From Sanguibacter antarcticus (GTDB lineage: Bacteria; Actinomycetota; Actinomycetes; Actinomycetales; Cellulomonadaceae): a stretch of 64,000 nucleotides of DNA. Of the stretch, positions 9,392 through 17,814 are shown in pieces. Under the pieces are notes generated by a model. The model worked only from the letters and a program-made list of their open reading frames with translations, was not told the DNA's origin and searched no databases. The position numbers were made by a program, and so were the translations under genes. Numbering within the stretch: position 1 is the first letter of the stretch; the number at the start of each line of letters is the position of its first letter. The stretch spans positions 3,100,001 through 3,164,000 of the forward strand of contig NZ_PDJG01000001.1 of assembly GCF_002564005.1 (NCBI RefSeq), in the 5' to 3' direction.

Positions 9392-10455
9392 CAGGAGATG
9401 GAGTGCACGAGCTCGACGATGCGGGTGAGGACCGTCGGGTCCGTCTCCGGCGGGACGCCATGACCGAGGTTGACCACGTGGGCGGGCGCGCTGCGTCCGC
9501 GCTCGACCACGTCACGGACGTGGGCCTCGAGCACCGGCCACGGAGCGCCGAGGTAGGCAGGGTCGATGTTGCCCTGGAGCGGCGTGGTCCCGCCGAGGAG
9601 GGTGTTCGCCTCGTCGAGGGGCGTCCGGTAGTCGACGCCGATGACGTCCGCTCCGACACTGCGCATCGCCGGCAGGAGGTGGACGGTGCCGGTGCCGAAG
9701 TGGACGACAGACACGGGCAGGCCGTGCACGTGGGAGAGCGCGCGCGCAGACGACGGTCCGACGTGCGTCTCGTAGTCCGCGAGGCTCAGGCTCCCTGCCC
9801 AGGAGTCGAAGAGCTGGGTCGCGCTCGCGCCGGCGAGGACCTGACCGCGTAGGAACCGGCCGGTGACGTCGGCGGCCCAGCCCGTCAGGCGCGACCACGA
9901 CTCGGGGTCTGCGTGCATCATCGTGCGAGCGGCGAGGTGGTCGCGGGACGGACGCCCTTCGACCATGTAGGCCGCGAGCGTGAACGGTGCACCGGCGAAG
10001 CCGATGAGCGGCGTGGTCCCGAGCTGGTCCACCGTGAGCGCGACGGCCTCGCGGACGGGCGCCATCGCTTCGTCCGTGAGCTCCTTCTCGAGGAGTCTGT
10101 CAACGTCCTGCGACGTGCGGACCGCAGCACCGAGGACGGGGCCCACGCCAGGCGCGATGTCGACGTCGACACCGGCGAGCCGGAGCGGCACGACGATGTC
10201 GGAGAAGAAGATCCCGGCGTCGACGCCGTGCCTGCGCACCGGCTGGAGTGTGATCTCGCTCGCAAGATCAGGCCTCAGGCAGGACTCCAGCATGCCGACG
10301 CCCTGGCGCAGGTCGCGGTACTCCGGGAGCGACCGGCCGGCCTGGCGCATAAACCAGATCGGCGTGATCCCGGGGCGTTCGCCTCGAAAAGCCTGGATCA
10401 ACGGAGCATTTGTGGTGCGGCCGTCGACGAGCGGGTGGGTGTCGGGGAGATTCAC
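9391..10455 (-). CDS. hemE: Uroporphyrinogen decarboxylase
   Basis: Decarboxylates the four acetate side chains of uroporphyrinogen III to give coproporphyrinogen III. The 354-residue length is normal. Both family signatures are visible: PIWFMRQAGRSLPEYR near residue 32, containing the substrate-binding Arg residues, and the GFAGAPFTLAAYMVEG segment. It is the first gene of the minus-strand hemE-hemY unit. The hemA gene starts only 47 bp away in the opposite direction, so the two haem units probably share a compact divergent promoter region at 10456-10502. Confidence 0.96.
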   Translation of the reverse strand: MNLPDTHPLVDGRTTNAPLIQAFRGERPGITPIWFMRQAGRSLPEYRDLRQGVGMLESCLRPDLASEITLQPVRRHGVDAGIFFSDIVVPLRLAGVDVDIAPGVGPVLGAAVRTSQDVDRLLEKELTDEAMAPVREAVALTVDQLGTTPLIGFAGAPFTLAAYMVEGRPSRDHLAARTMMHADPESWSRLTGWAADVTGRFLRGQVLAGASATQLFDSWAGSLSLADYETHVGPSSARALSHVHGLPVSVVHFGTGTVHLLPAMRSVGADVIGVDYRTPLDEANTLLGGTTPLQGNIDPAYLGAPWPVLEAHVRDVVERGRSAPAHVVNLGHGVPPETDPTVLTRIVELVHSIS

Positions 10456-10502
10456 CCCTCGATTCTGCCTTTCGAACCCGGAAATGATTAAATCGAACCG
10501 CT

Positions 10503-11900
10503 GTGGTTCTCATGTCGATGACCGCCAGCCACCATGAGCTTGACCTCGAGGCGCTTGAGCAGCTGTCAACCGGCGCGCACTCGATGGGTCGGTCGGCCGT
10601 GCAGGCTTGCGAGATGATCACCGGTGCCGTCGTGCTCGCGACGTGCAACCGGTTCGAGGTGTACCTGGATGTTGCTGACCCGCCGAACAGCATCCCGCCG
10701 GTGACCGAGCGCGACCTCCAGCACGCTGCCCTCGAGATCGCCAACCTCATCGCGGAGCGTTCCGGTGCCAACCAAGAGGCAGCGCGGTCGGCCTTCACGG
10801 TCCGCAGCGGCGCTGACGTCGCCACGCACCTGTTCTCTGTTGCAGCGGGCCTCGACTCGATGGTCGTGGGCGAGCGCGAGATCGCCGGCCAGGTGCGCAG
10901 GGCCCTCGACGCGGCCCACGCCGAGCACACCACCAGCGCGCGGCTCGAGCGACTCTTCCAGCGGGCGTCGCGCACGTCGAAGCGGACCAGCCACGAGACG
11001 CAGCTCGGTGCCGACGGCCGGTCTGTCGTGTCGGTAGGGCTGGACCTCGCAGAACCGAGCATCCCGCCGTGGCGCCAGACGAGCGCCGTCATCGTCGGCA
11101 CCGGTGCGTACGCCGGCGCGAGCATCGCTGCCTTGCGAGCGCGCGGCTGCACCGACGTCTCCGTCTACTCCGCATCCGGGCGCGCACCCCAGTTCGCCAC
11201 CGATCGCGGCGTCGCTGCCGTTACCGACCTCGTCGAGGCGCTGGGCGCGGCCGATCTCGTGGTCTCGTGCAGCGGCGCCGGCGGCCGTCGGGCGGGGCAG
11301 GCCGGCGCGGGGCCGCACGCCGTCACGCACTCAGGTGACGCAGCCGACCCGCACGCGAGCGCCTCGACCGACTCGTCCGCGATCGACTACGTCTTGCAGA
11401 GCGTCGCCGTGGTCACCGCCCGCGAACAGGCGAGCGAGAGGGCCGGAGAAGAAGGCGCGCAGCGTCCCCTGGTCGTGCTCGACCTCGCTCTCCACCACGA
11501 CGTGGACCCGCGTGTCGGCGACATCGACAACGTCCTGCTCATGGACCTCGCCACGATCCGTGCGCACGCGCCATCGACCTCCTCGGAGCCCGTGCAGAAG
11601 GCGCGCGAGATCGTCCGTGACGCTGTCGTGGACTACATGGACCGCGAGGCGATGCGCTCGGCGGACGCGGTCGTCGTGGCGCTGCGGACGCGGATCGAGT
11701 CGGAGCTGGAGCTGGAGCTGGAACGCTCGGCCAAGGAGTTCTCCACGCCGGCGGACCTCGCTGCGCACGCACGCTCTCTGCGACGGCTGGCCGGGGCCCT
11801 CTTGCACCGAGGTATCGTCCGGATCCGTGAGGCGGCACGCAGCGGGGAGTCGCTCGACGAGGTCGTCACCGACCTGTCGGAGCTCTCCCGCGCCGGCTGA
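10503..11900 (+). CDS. hemA: Glutamyl-tRNA reductase
   Basis: Reduces glutamyl-tRNA to glutamate-1-semialdehyde, the committed step of the C5 haem pathway. The catalytic cysteine is Cys48 in VLATCNRFEVYLD, and AAGLDSMVVGEREIAGQVR is the conserved substrate/tRNA segment. A Rossmann NADPH domain (AVIVGTGAYAGASIAALRARG) and the C-terminal helical dimerisation domain follow. The GTG start is kept because the short strand VLMSMTASHHELDLE is the expected N-terminus. One oddity is LDLALHHDVDP where the family usually has a Pro-Arg pair before the aspartate. It is divergent from hemE. Confidence 0.95.
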   Translation: MVLMSMTASHHELDLEALEQLSTGAHSMGRSAVQACEMITGAVVLATCNRFEVYLDVADPPNSIPPVTERDLQHAALEIANLIAERSGANQEAARSAFTVRSGADVATHLFSVAAGLDSMVVGEREIAGQVRRALDAAHAEHTTSARLERLFQRASRTSKRTSHETQLGADGRSVVSVGLDLAEPSIPPWRQTSAVIVGTGAYAGASIAALRARGCTDVSVYSASGRAPQFATDRGVAAVTDLVEALGAADLVVSCSGAGGRRAGQAGAGPHAVTHSGDAADPHASASTDSSAIDYVLQSVAVVTAREQASERAGEEGAQRPLVVLDLALHHDVDPRVGDIDNVLLMDLATIRAHAPSTSSEPVQKAREIVRDAVVDYMDREAMRSADAVVVALRTRIESELELELERSAKEFSTPADLAAHARSLRRLAGALLHRGIVRIREAARSGESLDEVVTDLSELSRAG

Positions 11901-11936
11901 CGTCGCTCCAGACGGCGACGTCGTTCCAGACAGCAC

Positions 11937-11970
11937 AGCGGGCCGCACACGTCGTCGTGTGCGGCCCGCT
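11937..11970. terminator. Bidirectional hairpin terminator between hemA and the PTS gene
   Basis: A perfect 14-bp stem: AGCGGGCCGCACAC at 11937-11950 pairs with GTGTGCGGCCCGCT at 11957-11970 around the loop GTCGTC. It sits between the convergent 3' ends of hemA and the PTS gene. No U-tract is seen, which is common for actinobacterial terminators. Confidence 0.8.
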
Positions 11971-11999
11971 GCGGGCGTGCTGGTGCGTGCTGTGCTCGG

Positions 12000-14003
12000 T
12001 CAGTCCTGGCTGACGCTGGCGTCGACGCCCTCGAGCAGGTGCTGCACCTCCTCCGGGGTGCTTGCTGCCCGCAGCTGTTCGACCTGCGCCGGGTCGACGA
12101 AGATCTGGGCCAGCCGTGAGAGCACCTCGAGGTGGTCGTTGCCCTTCCCGGCGATCCCGACCACGAACTCGGTGGGCTTGCCGTTCCAGCTCACGCCGTC
12201 GGGGTAGCGGATGAACGAGATCGCGGTCCGGCGGACGAGGTCCTTCGCCTCGTTGGTGCCGTGCGGGATCGCGAGGCCGCTGCCGATGTGGGTGGAGACG
12301 GACAGCTCGCGCTCGTGCATGAAGTCCACGTAGGACCGGGGGACCGCACCAGAGGAGACGAGGAGCTGTCCGGCCTGGGAGATCGCCTCGTCCCGTGACG
12401 ACGCACGCCCGGAGAGCACGATGGACCCGATGTCGAGGATCGAACCGGTGTGGGCCTGAGCCGTTTCGCTCGGGGCTGCAGTCCCTCCGGCACCCGGGGT
12501 GTTCGACTGCTGGAGCATCTCGACGACCTCGTCATAGCGCGGGCTGGCCATGAAGTTGTCCACCGAGACGTGCACGGCGCCGGGCGTCTTCTGCTTGGCG
12601 CGCTCGGTGAGGTCCTGGTGCGTGACGACGACGTCGTACGTGTCCGTGAGGCTGGAGATGGCCTTGTTCACGACGGTGACGTCGGCGAACCCGGCTGCCC
12701 GGACCTTCTTGCGCAGGACGGACGCGCCCATGGCGGACGATCCCATGCCGGCGTCGCAGGCGAACACGATGCTGGTGATCGGACCGGCCTGGCGACGGTC
12801 GCCGGCGAGTGCGGATGAGGCGAGCGAGCGCTTGCCCTTCATCTTCTCCATGTCCGAGGTGGCACCGGCGAGGTCGCCGGTGTCGGACTTGTCGAACCGG
12901 AGCAGGACCGCTGCCACGACGAACGTCACCGCAGCAGAGAAGACGACCGAGAGGATGACGCCGACGAGGCTCGAGATCGGAGCCTGGATGAGGACCGCGA
13001 TGATCGATCCGGGTGCGGCCGGGGCGCGCAGACCGGAGTCGAAGACGAGGTTCGTGGCGACGCCGGTCATGCCTCCGAGGATGACCGCGAGGATCATCTT
13101 CGGCTTCATGAGCACGTACGGGAAGTAGATCTCGTGGATACCGCCGACGAACTGGATGAGGATGGCACCGGGTGCGGAGGCCCGGGCGATGCCGACTCCG
13201 AAGACGGCGAACGCGAGGAGCAGCCCGAGGCCGGGGCCAGGGTTGGCCTCGATGAGGAAGAGGATCGACTTCCCGTTGGTCGTGGCCTCTGCGGCGCCGA
13301 GCGGCGTGAAGACGCCGTGGTTGATCGCGTTGTTGAGGAAGAGGATCTTCGCCGGCTCGACGAAGATCGAGGTGAGGGGAAGGAGGCTGTTCGAGACGAG
13401 GAAGTCGACGACCTTCTCGGCGGTCGCGGAGAACGCGGTCACGAACGGACCGGCGACCACGAAGCCGACGATGGCGAGGATCATTCCCCAGATCCCGGCG
13501 GAGAAGTTGTTGACGAGCATCTCGAACCCGGGGCGGATCTTGTGCTCCCACAGGGCGTCGAGGCGCTTCATCGACCAGCCGCCGAGCGGGCCCATGACCA
13601 TGGCGCCGAGGAACATCGGCACGGAGGCGCCGGTGATGGCACCGATCGTGGCGATCGCTCCGACGACGCCGCCGCGGACGGTGTCGTCGTACATCATCCG
13701 ACCGCCGGTGTAGCCGATGAGGATCGGCAGGAGGTAGGTGATCATCGGTCCGACGATGCCGGTGCCGTCTGCTCCTGCTCCCCAGGCGCCGAACTGCTCG
13801 ACCATGCCGTAGCTGCCCTCGTACCCGAACCAGCCGCCGACGAGCGTGATCCATCCAGCCTCGATGAAGAGGGCGGTGATCAGACCCCAGGCGATGAATG
13901 CGCCGATGTTGGGCAGCACCATGTTCGACAGCGCGGTTCCGAGCTTCTGCACAGCGACGCGCAGGCCCCCCCGAGCCGGGCGCGCATCGGTGGCTTCTGA
14001 CAT
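12000..14003 (-). CDS. mtlA: PTS EIICBA, mannitol family
   Basis: A 667-residue membrane permease of the fructose-mannitol PTS family that imports and phosphorylates a hexitol. Domain order is IIC (about residues 15-350, with NIGAFIAWGLITALFI), IIB (about 408-495, phospho-Cys in FACDAGMGSSAMG near 416) and IIA (about 520-660, phospho-His in SGLAIPHGT near 579). The ATG at 14003 has a strong AAGGAGGAG ribosome site, so an in-frame ATG at 14066 is rejected. It diverges from a zinc dehydrogenase followed by a DeoR regulator. Mannitol is the family default, but no mtlD is nearby, so another polyol is possible. Confidence 0.87.
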   Translation of the reverse strand: MSEATDARPARGGLRVAVQKLGTALSNMVLPNIGAFIAWGLITALFIEAGWITLVGGWFGYEGSYGMVEQFGAWGAGADGTGIVGPMITYLLPILIGYTGGRMMYDDTVRGGVVGAIATIGAITGASVPMFLGAMVMGPLGGWSMKRLDALWEHKIRPGFEMLVNNFSAGIWGMILAIVGFVVAGPFVTAFSATAEKVVDFLVSNSLLPLTSIFVEPAKILFLNNAINHGVFTPLGAAEATTNGKSILFLIEANPGPGLGLLLAFAVFGVGIARASAPGAILIQFVGGIHEIYFPYVLMKPKMILAVILGGMTGVATNLVFDSGLRAPAAPGSIIAVLIQAPISSLVGVILSVVFSAAVTFVVAAVLLRFDKSDTGDLAGATSDMEKMKGKRSLASSALAGDRRQAGPITSIVFACDAGMGSSAMGASVLRKKVRAAGFADVTVVNKAISSLTDTYDVVVTHQDLTERAKQKTPGAVHVSVDNFMASPRYDEVVEMLQQSNTPGAGGTAAPSETAQAHTGSILDIGSIVLSGRASSRDEAISQAGQLLVSSGAVPRSYVDFMHERELSVSTHIGSGLAIPHGTNEAKDLVRRTAISFIRYPDGVSWNGKPTEFVVGIAGKGNDHLEVLSRLAQIFVDPAQVEQLRAASTPEEVQHLLEGVDASVSQD

Positions 14004-14085
14004 ATCTCCTCCTTGAGATGGGTGACCGGCCCTGCTCTCACCTGTGAGCTCAGTGACCGACATCACGACTGGCTCTAGTAAACCT

Positions 14086-14127
14086 CAGATACGGGTCGGT
14101 TGCCAACTACTTCCAACTTCGTATCTG
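14086..14127. promoter_or_regulatory. Inverted repeat between the polyol PTS and dehydrogenase genes
   Basis: CAGATACG (14086-14093) recurs as its exact reverse complement CGTATCTG (14120-14127), 26 bases apart, in the 193-bp divergent spacer. A weak -10-like TATGAT lies at 14142-14147 with TTCGTA 18 bases upstream. It is a candidate operator for the DeoR-type regulator encoded at 15323; the link is positional only. Confidence 0.45.
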
Positions 14128-14196
14128 CCCGATGATGTGGTTATGATGCAAGAGTCGACGGCGACGCACGTCGTGACACCTACACGAGGAGGACCA

Positions 14197-15255
14197 ATGA
14201 AGGTTCTGCGTTTCTATGCGCCCGAGGACGTCCGTCTAGAAGACCGACCGGAGCCCGAGTGTGGCCCGAACGAGGTCAAGCTGCGCGTCCGCAACTGCTC
14301 CACCTGCGGTACCGACGTGAAGATCTTCCACAACGGCCACCAGAACCTCAGCCCTCCTCGCACCATCGGCCACGAGATCGCCGGCGAGGTCGTCGAGGTC
14401 GGTGCCGACGTCTCCAGCACGTACAACCAGGAGTGGTCCGTCGGCGACCGCGTCCAGGTCATCGCCGCCGTGCCGTGCGGAGAGTGCTACGAGTGCCGCA
14501 AGGGCTGGATGGCCGTCTGCGAGAACCAGACCTCGGTCGGCTACCAGTACGAGGGCGGGTTCGCCGAGTACATGATCGTCCCGAGCCAGGTGCTCAAGGT
14601 CGACGGCCTCAACCGCGTCCCCGACAACGTCGGCTTCGACGAGGCCTCCGCCGCTGAGCCGCTCGCCTGCGCGATCAACGCCCAGGAGCAGCTCGGGATC
14701 GAGGAGGGCGACGTCGTCGTCGTCTTCGGCGCCGGCCCCATCGGGTGCATGCACATCCGCGTCGCCCGCGGCGTCCACAAGGTCGGCGCCGTCTACCTCG
14801 TCGACGTCAACGCCGACCGCCTGAAGATGTCCGCTGACGTCGCCAAGCCCGACGCCGTCATCGACGGCTCCAAGGAAGACGTGGTCGCCCGCGTCATGGA
14901 GCTCACCGGCGGCCGCGGAGCGGACGTCATCATCACGGCCACCGCAGCCAAGGTCGCTCAGGAGCAGGCGATCGCCATGGCCGCCCGCAACGGTCGCATC
15001 TCGTTCTTCGGCGGACTGCCCAAGACCGACCCGGTCATCGCGTGCGACTCCAACGTCGTGCACTACCGCCAGCTCCACATCCACGGTGCCAACGGCTCAG
15101 CACCGGAGCACAACAAGCGCGCTCTCCAGTACATCTCGACAGGACAGGTGCCGGTCAAGGACCTCATCACGCACCACATCCCGCTCAGCGACGTGCTCAG
15201 CGCCTTCGACCTCGTCCGCAGCGGCGAGGCCATCAAGGTGACTGTCGAACCCTGA
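14197..15255 (+). CDS. Zinc-dependent polyol(-phosphate) dehydrogenase, MDR superfamily
   Basis: A 352-residue medium-chain dehydrogenase. Catalytic-zinc ligands are suggested by CSTCGTDVK and GHEIAGEVVEVG; the structural-zinc lobe carries four cysteines in VPCGECYECRKGWMAVC; the NAD(P) fold shows VVFGAGPIGCMHI. Close families include sorbitol, threonine and galactitol-1-phosphate dehydrogenases. Because it diverges from a hexitol PTS and precedes a DeoR regulator, it probably oxidises the imported sugar-alcohol phosphate, taking the place of the usual MtlD. The ATG at 14197 has a GAGGAGGA ribosome site. Exact substrate is unknown. Confidence 0.85.
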   Translation: MKVLRFYAPEDVRLEDRPEPECGPNEVKLRVRNCSTCGTDVKIFHNGHQNLSPPRTIGHEIAGEVVEVGADVSSTYNQEWSVGDRVQVIAAVPCGECYECRKGWMAVCENQTSVGYQYEGGFAEYMIVPSQVLKVDGLNRVPDNVGFDEASAAEPLACAINAQEQLGIEEGDVVVVFGAGPIGCMHIRVARGVHKVGAVYLVDVNADRLKMSADVAKPDAVIDGSKEDVVARVMELTGGRGADVIITATAAKVAQEQAIAMAARNGRISFFGGLPKTDPVIACDSNVVHYRQLHIHGANGSAPEHNKRALQYISTGQVPVKDLITHHIPLSDVLSAFDLVRSGEAIKVTVEP

Positions 15256-15322
15256 CCAGCAGCGACGCGTAGCATCGCTTGTCGACAGCAGAACAGCGTG
15301 GGGGAGCGAGCGAGGGAACAGG

Positions 15323-16090
15323 GTGTACGCAGAAGAGCGCCAGCAGGCGATCGCGGAGCTCGTGCAAGCACGAGGCCGAGCGTCCGTCAACGAGCTGGCG
15401 AAGGACTTCGCCGTCACGACGGAGACCGTTCGACGGGACCTCAGCGTCCTCGAGGTGGCACGGATCGTGCGCCGTGTGCACGGTGGCGCGGTCCGAGCCG
15501 CCTCGGTGGTCGTCACGGAGCGCGGTCTGGACGAGCGTGACGCCACGCAGGCCCGGGAGAAGGAACGCATCGCGCGTGCCGCCCTGGGCCTGCTGCCGGC
15601 CGACGGGGGCAGCGTCCTCATCGACGCCGGCAGCAGCACAGGGCGGTTCGCCGACCTGCTGCCCCTCGACACGCGGCTGGCCGCGTTCACGCACGGTGTC
15701 CCGATCGCGTCCCGCCTCGCGGCCCTCCCCGGGGTCGAGCTCCACCTGCTGCCGGGGCGGGTCCGCACTACCACGCAGGCCGCCGTCGGCTCCGAGACCG
15801 TCCAGGCGGTCGAGAACCTCCGGGTCGACGTCGCCTTCCTCGGCGCCAACGGCATCAGCGTCGAGCACGGGTTCTCGACCCCGGACCCCGAAGAGGCGGC
15901 CGTGAAGCGCGCGATCGTGCGCGCTGCACGGCGCGTCGTGGTGCTCGCGGACTCGACGAAGTTCGGCCTCGACGCGACGGTGAGCTTCGCCCTGCTCGAG
16001 GACGTCGACGTCGTGGTGACCGACGCCGTGACGGCGGACCTGCCCCTCAACGTCCTCCGGGACGCAGGTATCGAGGTCGTCATCGTCTGA
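15323..16090 (+). CDS. DeoR/GlpR-family transcriptional regulator
   Basis: A 255-residue repressor. The N-terminal 55 residues form the DeoR helix-turn-helix (RQQAIAELVQARGRASVNEL, then TTETVRRDLSVLE), followed by the diagnostic RVHGGAV. The C-terminal domain is the sugar-phosphate isomerase-like sensor (ADGGSVLIDAGSST, VLADSTKFG), which normally binds a phosphorylated sugar. It starts with GTG 67 bp behind the dehydrogenase and is likely co-transcribed with it. It is the natural candidate to bind the inverted repeat at 14086-14127 and control both the dehydrogenase and the divergent PTS gene. Confidence 0.9.
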   Translation: MYAEERQQAIAELVQARGRASVNELAKDFAVTTETVRRDLSVLEVARIVRRVHGGAVRAASVVVTERGLDERDATQAREKERIARAALGLLPADGGSVLIDAGSSTGRFADLLPLDTRLAAFTHGVPIASRLAALPGVELHLLPGRVRTTTQAAVGSETVQAVENLRVDVAFLGANGISVEHGFSTPDPEEAAVKRAIVRAARRVVVLADSTKFGLDATVSFALLEDVDVVVTDAVTADLPLNVLRDAGIEVVIV

Positions 16091-16119
16091 CGTCGACGTT
16101 CCGCGCTAGTCTTCGGACC

Positions 16120-17043
16120 GTGCGTCTGGGCGTCATCGACATCGGTTCCAACACCATCCACCTCGCGGTCGTGGATGCGGTCCGTGGCGCCCGCCCGGTG
16201 CCGGCCGCCTCGCAGCGCACTGTCGTGCGCCTCATGCGCTATCTCGACGACGACGGAGCGATCAGCCCCGAGGGCGTCGAGGCGCTCACCGACGCCGTGG
16301 CGACCGCGGTCGAGGCCGCCCGGTCCCACGCTGTCGACGAGGTACTCGCGATCGCGACCTCAGCCGTGCGCGACGCCACGAACGGGCCCGAAGTGCTCGC
16401 GGTCCTCGAGCAGACCATCGGGTCGCCCCTGCGGGTCCTGTCCGGAGAGTCCGAGGCCCGGCTGACGTTCCTCGCCGTGCGCCGCTGGTACGGCTGGGGC
16501 GCGGGTCGGCTCCTCGTCCTCGACATCGGTGGTGGCTCGCTCGAGGTCGCTGCGGGGTCGGACGAGGAACCCGAGGTCGCGATGTCCCTGCCCCTCGGCG
16601 CTGGTCGGCTGACCCGTGCCCACCTGCGCCACGACCCGCCGCTGGCGACCGAGATGAGCACGTTGCGCGAGGTGGTCCAGCACGAGCTCGAGAGCGTCCG
16701 TGACGCGTTCGCCGACCAGCCGGCGCCCGACCACGTGGTCGTGACCTCGAAGACGTTCCGGTCGCTCGCGCGCCTTGCCGGCGCCGAGGTCGACGCTGTG
16801 GGCCCGGCCGACACGTGGCGCATGCGGCGCGCCGACCTCAAGGGCTGGGTCGGTCGACTGGCAGCGATCCCTGCGGAGCAGCGCGAGTCGTTGCCCGGGA
16901 TCACAGCCGAGCGGACCCACCAGATCGTCGCCGGAGCGCTCGTCGCTCACCAGACCATGAAGGCGCTCGGCGTCGACGAGGTCGAGGTGTGCCCGTGGGC
17001 GCTGCGCGAGGGCGTGCTCCTGCGCAGGCTCGACCAGCTCTAG
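16120..17043 (+). CDS. ppx: Ppx/GppA family exopolyphosphatase
   Basis: A 307-residue Ppx/GppA phosphatase, an ASKHA-fold enzyme that removes terminal phosphate from polyphosphate and/or converts pppGpp to ppGpp. The phosphate-1 motif LGVIDIGSNTIHL is at the N-terminus, IATSAVRDATN and LSGESEARLTFLAV follow, and the phosphate-2 motif is LVLDIGGGSLEVA near residue 135. It is the short actinobacterial form without the C-terminal HD-like domain of E. coli Ppx. The start is GTG. It ends three bases before the convergent DUF4333 gene. Substrate preference cannot be assigned. Confidence 0.9.
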   Translation: MRLGVIDIGSNTIHLAVVDAVRGARPVPAASQRTVVRLMRYLDDDGAISPEGVEALTDAVATAVEAARSHAVDEVLAIATSAVRDATNGPEVLAVLEQTIGSPLRVLSGESEARLTFLAVRRWYGWGAGRLLVLDIGGGSLEVAAGSDEEPEVAMSLPLGAGRLTRAHLRHDPPLATEMSTLREVVQHELESVRDAFADQPAPDHVVVTSKTFRSLARLAGAEVDAVGPADTWRMRRADLKGWVGRLAAIPAEQRESLPGITAERTHQIVAGALVAHQTMKALGVDEVEVCPWALREGVLLRRLDQL

Positions 17044-17046
17044 GGA

Positions 17047-17814
17047 TCAGTCCTCTCCCGTGAGCGGCCCGCCGACCCGGTACTGGCCTTGGTCGTTGAG
17101 GACCTCGACCGGCACGGACAACGCCTCGCCGCCCGACGTGAACGTGCACTCGAACCGTTCGCCCGCCTGCGCCGAGATCTCGTCCGGGCACTCGACGGCG
17201 GCGACGTCCGTCAGCTCGAAGTCGTCCGTGAGGACCTCGCGGACACCCGAGTCGAGAGCCCCCTCGGCGAACAGCGGCGCGGCCGTGAAGGTCCCCGTCG
17301 CGGCGAGGGTCGCAGGCACCGACACCGCGACCGTCATGAGTGCCGTCACCGCGATCGTCGTCCCGAGGCCGGCGCGTGCGTCTCCACCCGAGCGTGCGTC
17401 CCGACCCGAGCGCGCGGACCTGCCGGGGCGTCGTTTCTTCGGCGAGGCGGGCGCCGGGGCGAAGCTGGCCGGCATGACGTGCGGCGGCGCTGACGGAGCA
17501 GGCACGCCGTAGGCCTCTGCGGAGGTGGACGCCCACACAGCGCGGCGCTGCGGCGGCACCTGCTGGGGTGGCGCAGACCGCGGTGGCGGCGGGGGCTGAG
17601 GTGCGGGAAGGCGTACCGCCGGTCCAGCAGGAGGCTTCATGAGAGGAGGTTGCGGCACCCAGGACGTCCGGGCGGGGGCCGCGTAGTGCGGTTCCACAGG
17701 CGGCGGCGGAGGATAGACCGGCTCGGGGTAGGCCGTCTCCGGGTAGTCCGGCTCGGGATAGCCGTACGCCGGGGAGTCCTCGGGGACCTGACCGTACGGC
17801 GTGGGCGTGCTCAT
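17047..17814 (-). CDS. Proline-rich membrane-anchored DUF4333 protein
   Basis: A 255-residue protein with three parts: a Pro/Tyr-rich cytoplasmic N-terminus (about residues 1-125, with YPEPDYPETAYPEPVYPPPP), a basic stretch before one membrane helix (IAVTALMTVAVSVPATLAA), and an extracellular DUF4333 domain. The latter keeps the paired cysteines in VECPDEISAQAGERFECTF. DUF4333 domains are common in actinobacterial surface proteins and have no known activity. It is the last gene of a three-gene unit; its ATG overlaps the upstream lipoprotein stop by four bases (ATGA), so the two are translationally coupled. Confidence 0.82.
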   Translation of the reverse strand: MSTPTPYGQVPEDSPAYGYPEPDYPETAYPEPVYPPPPPVEPHYAAPARTSWVPQPPLMKPPAGPAVRLPAPQPPPPPRSAPPQQVPPQRRAVWASTSAEAYGVPAPSAPPHVMPASFAPAPASPKKRRPGRSARSGRDARSGGDARAGLGTTIAVTALMTVAVSVPATLAATGTFTAAPLFAEGALDSGVREVLTDDFELTDVAAVECPDEISAQAGERFECTFTSGGEALSVPVEVLNDQGQYRVGGPLTGED

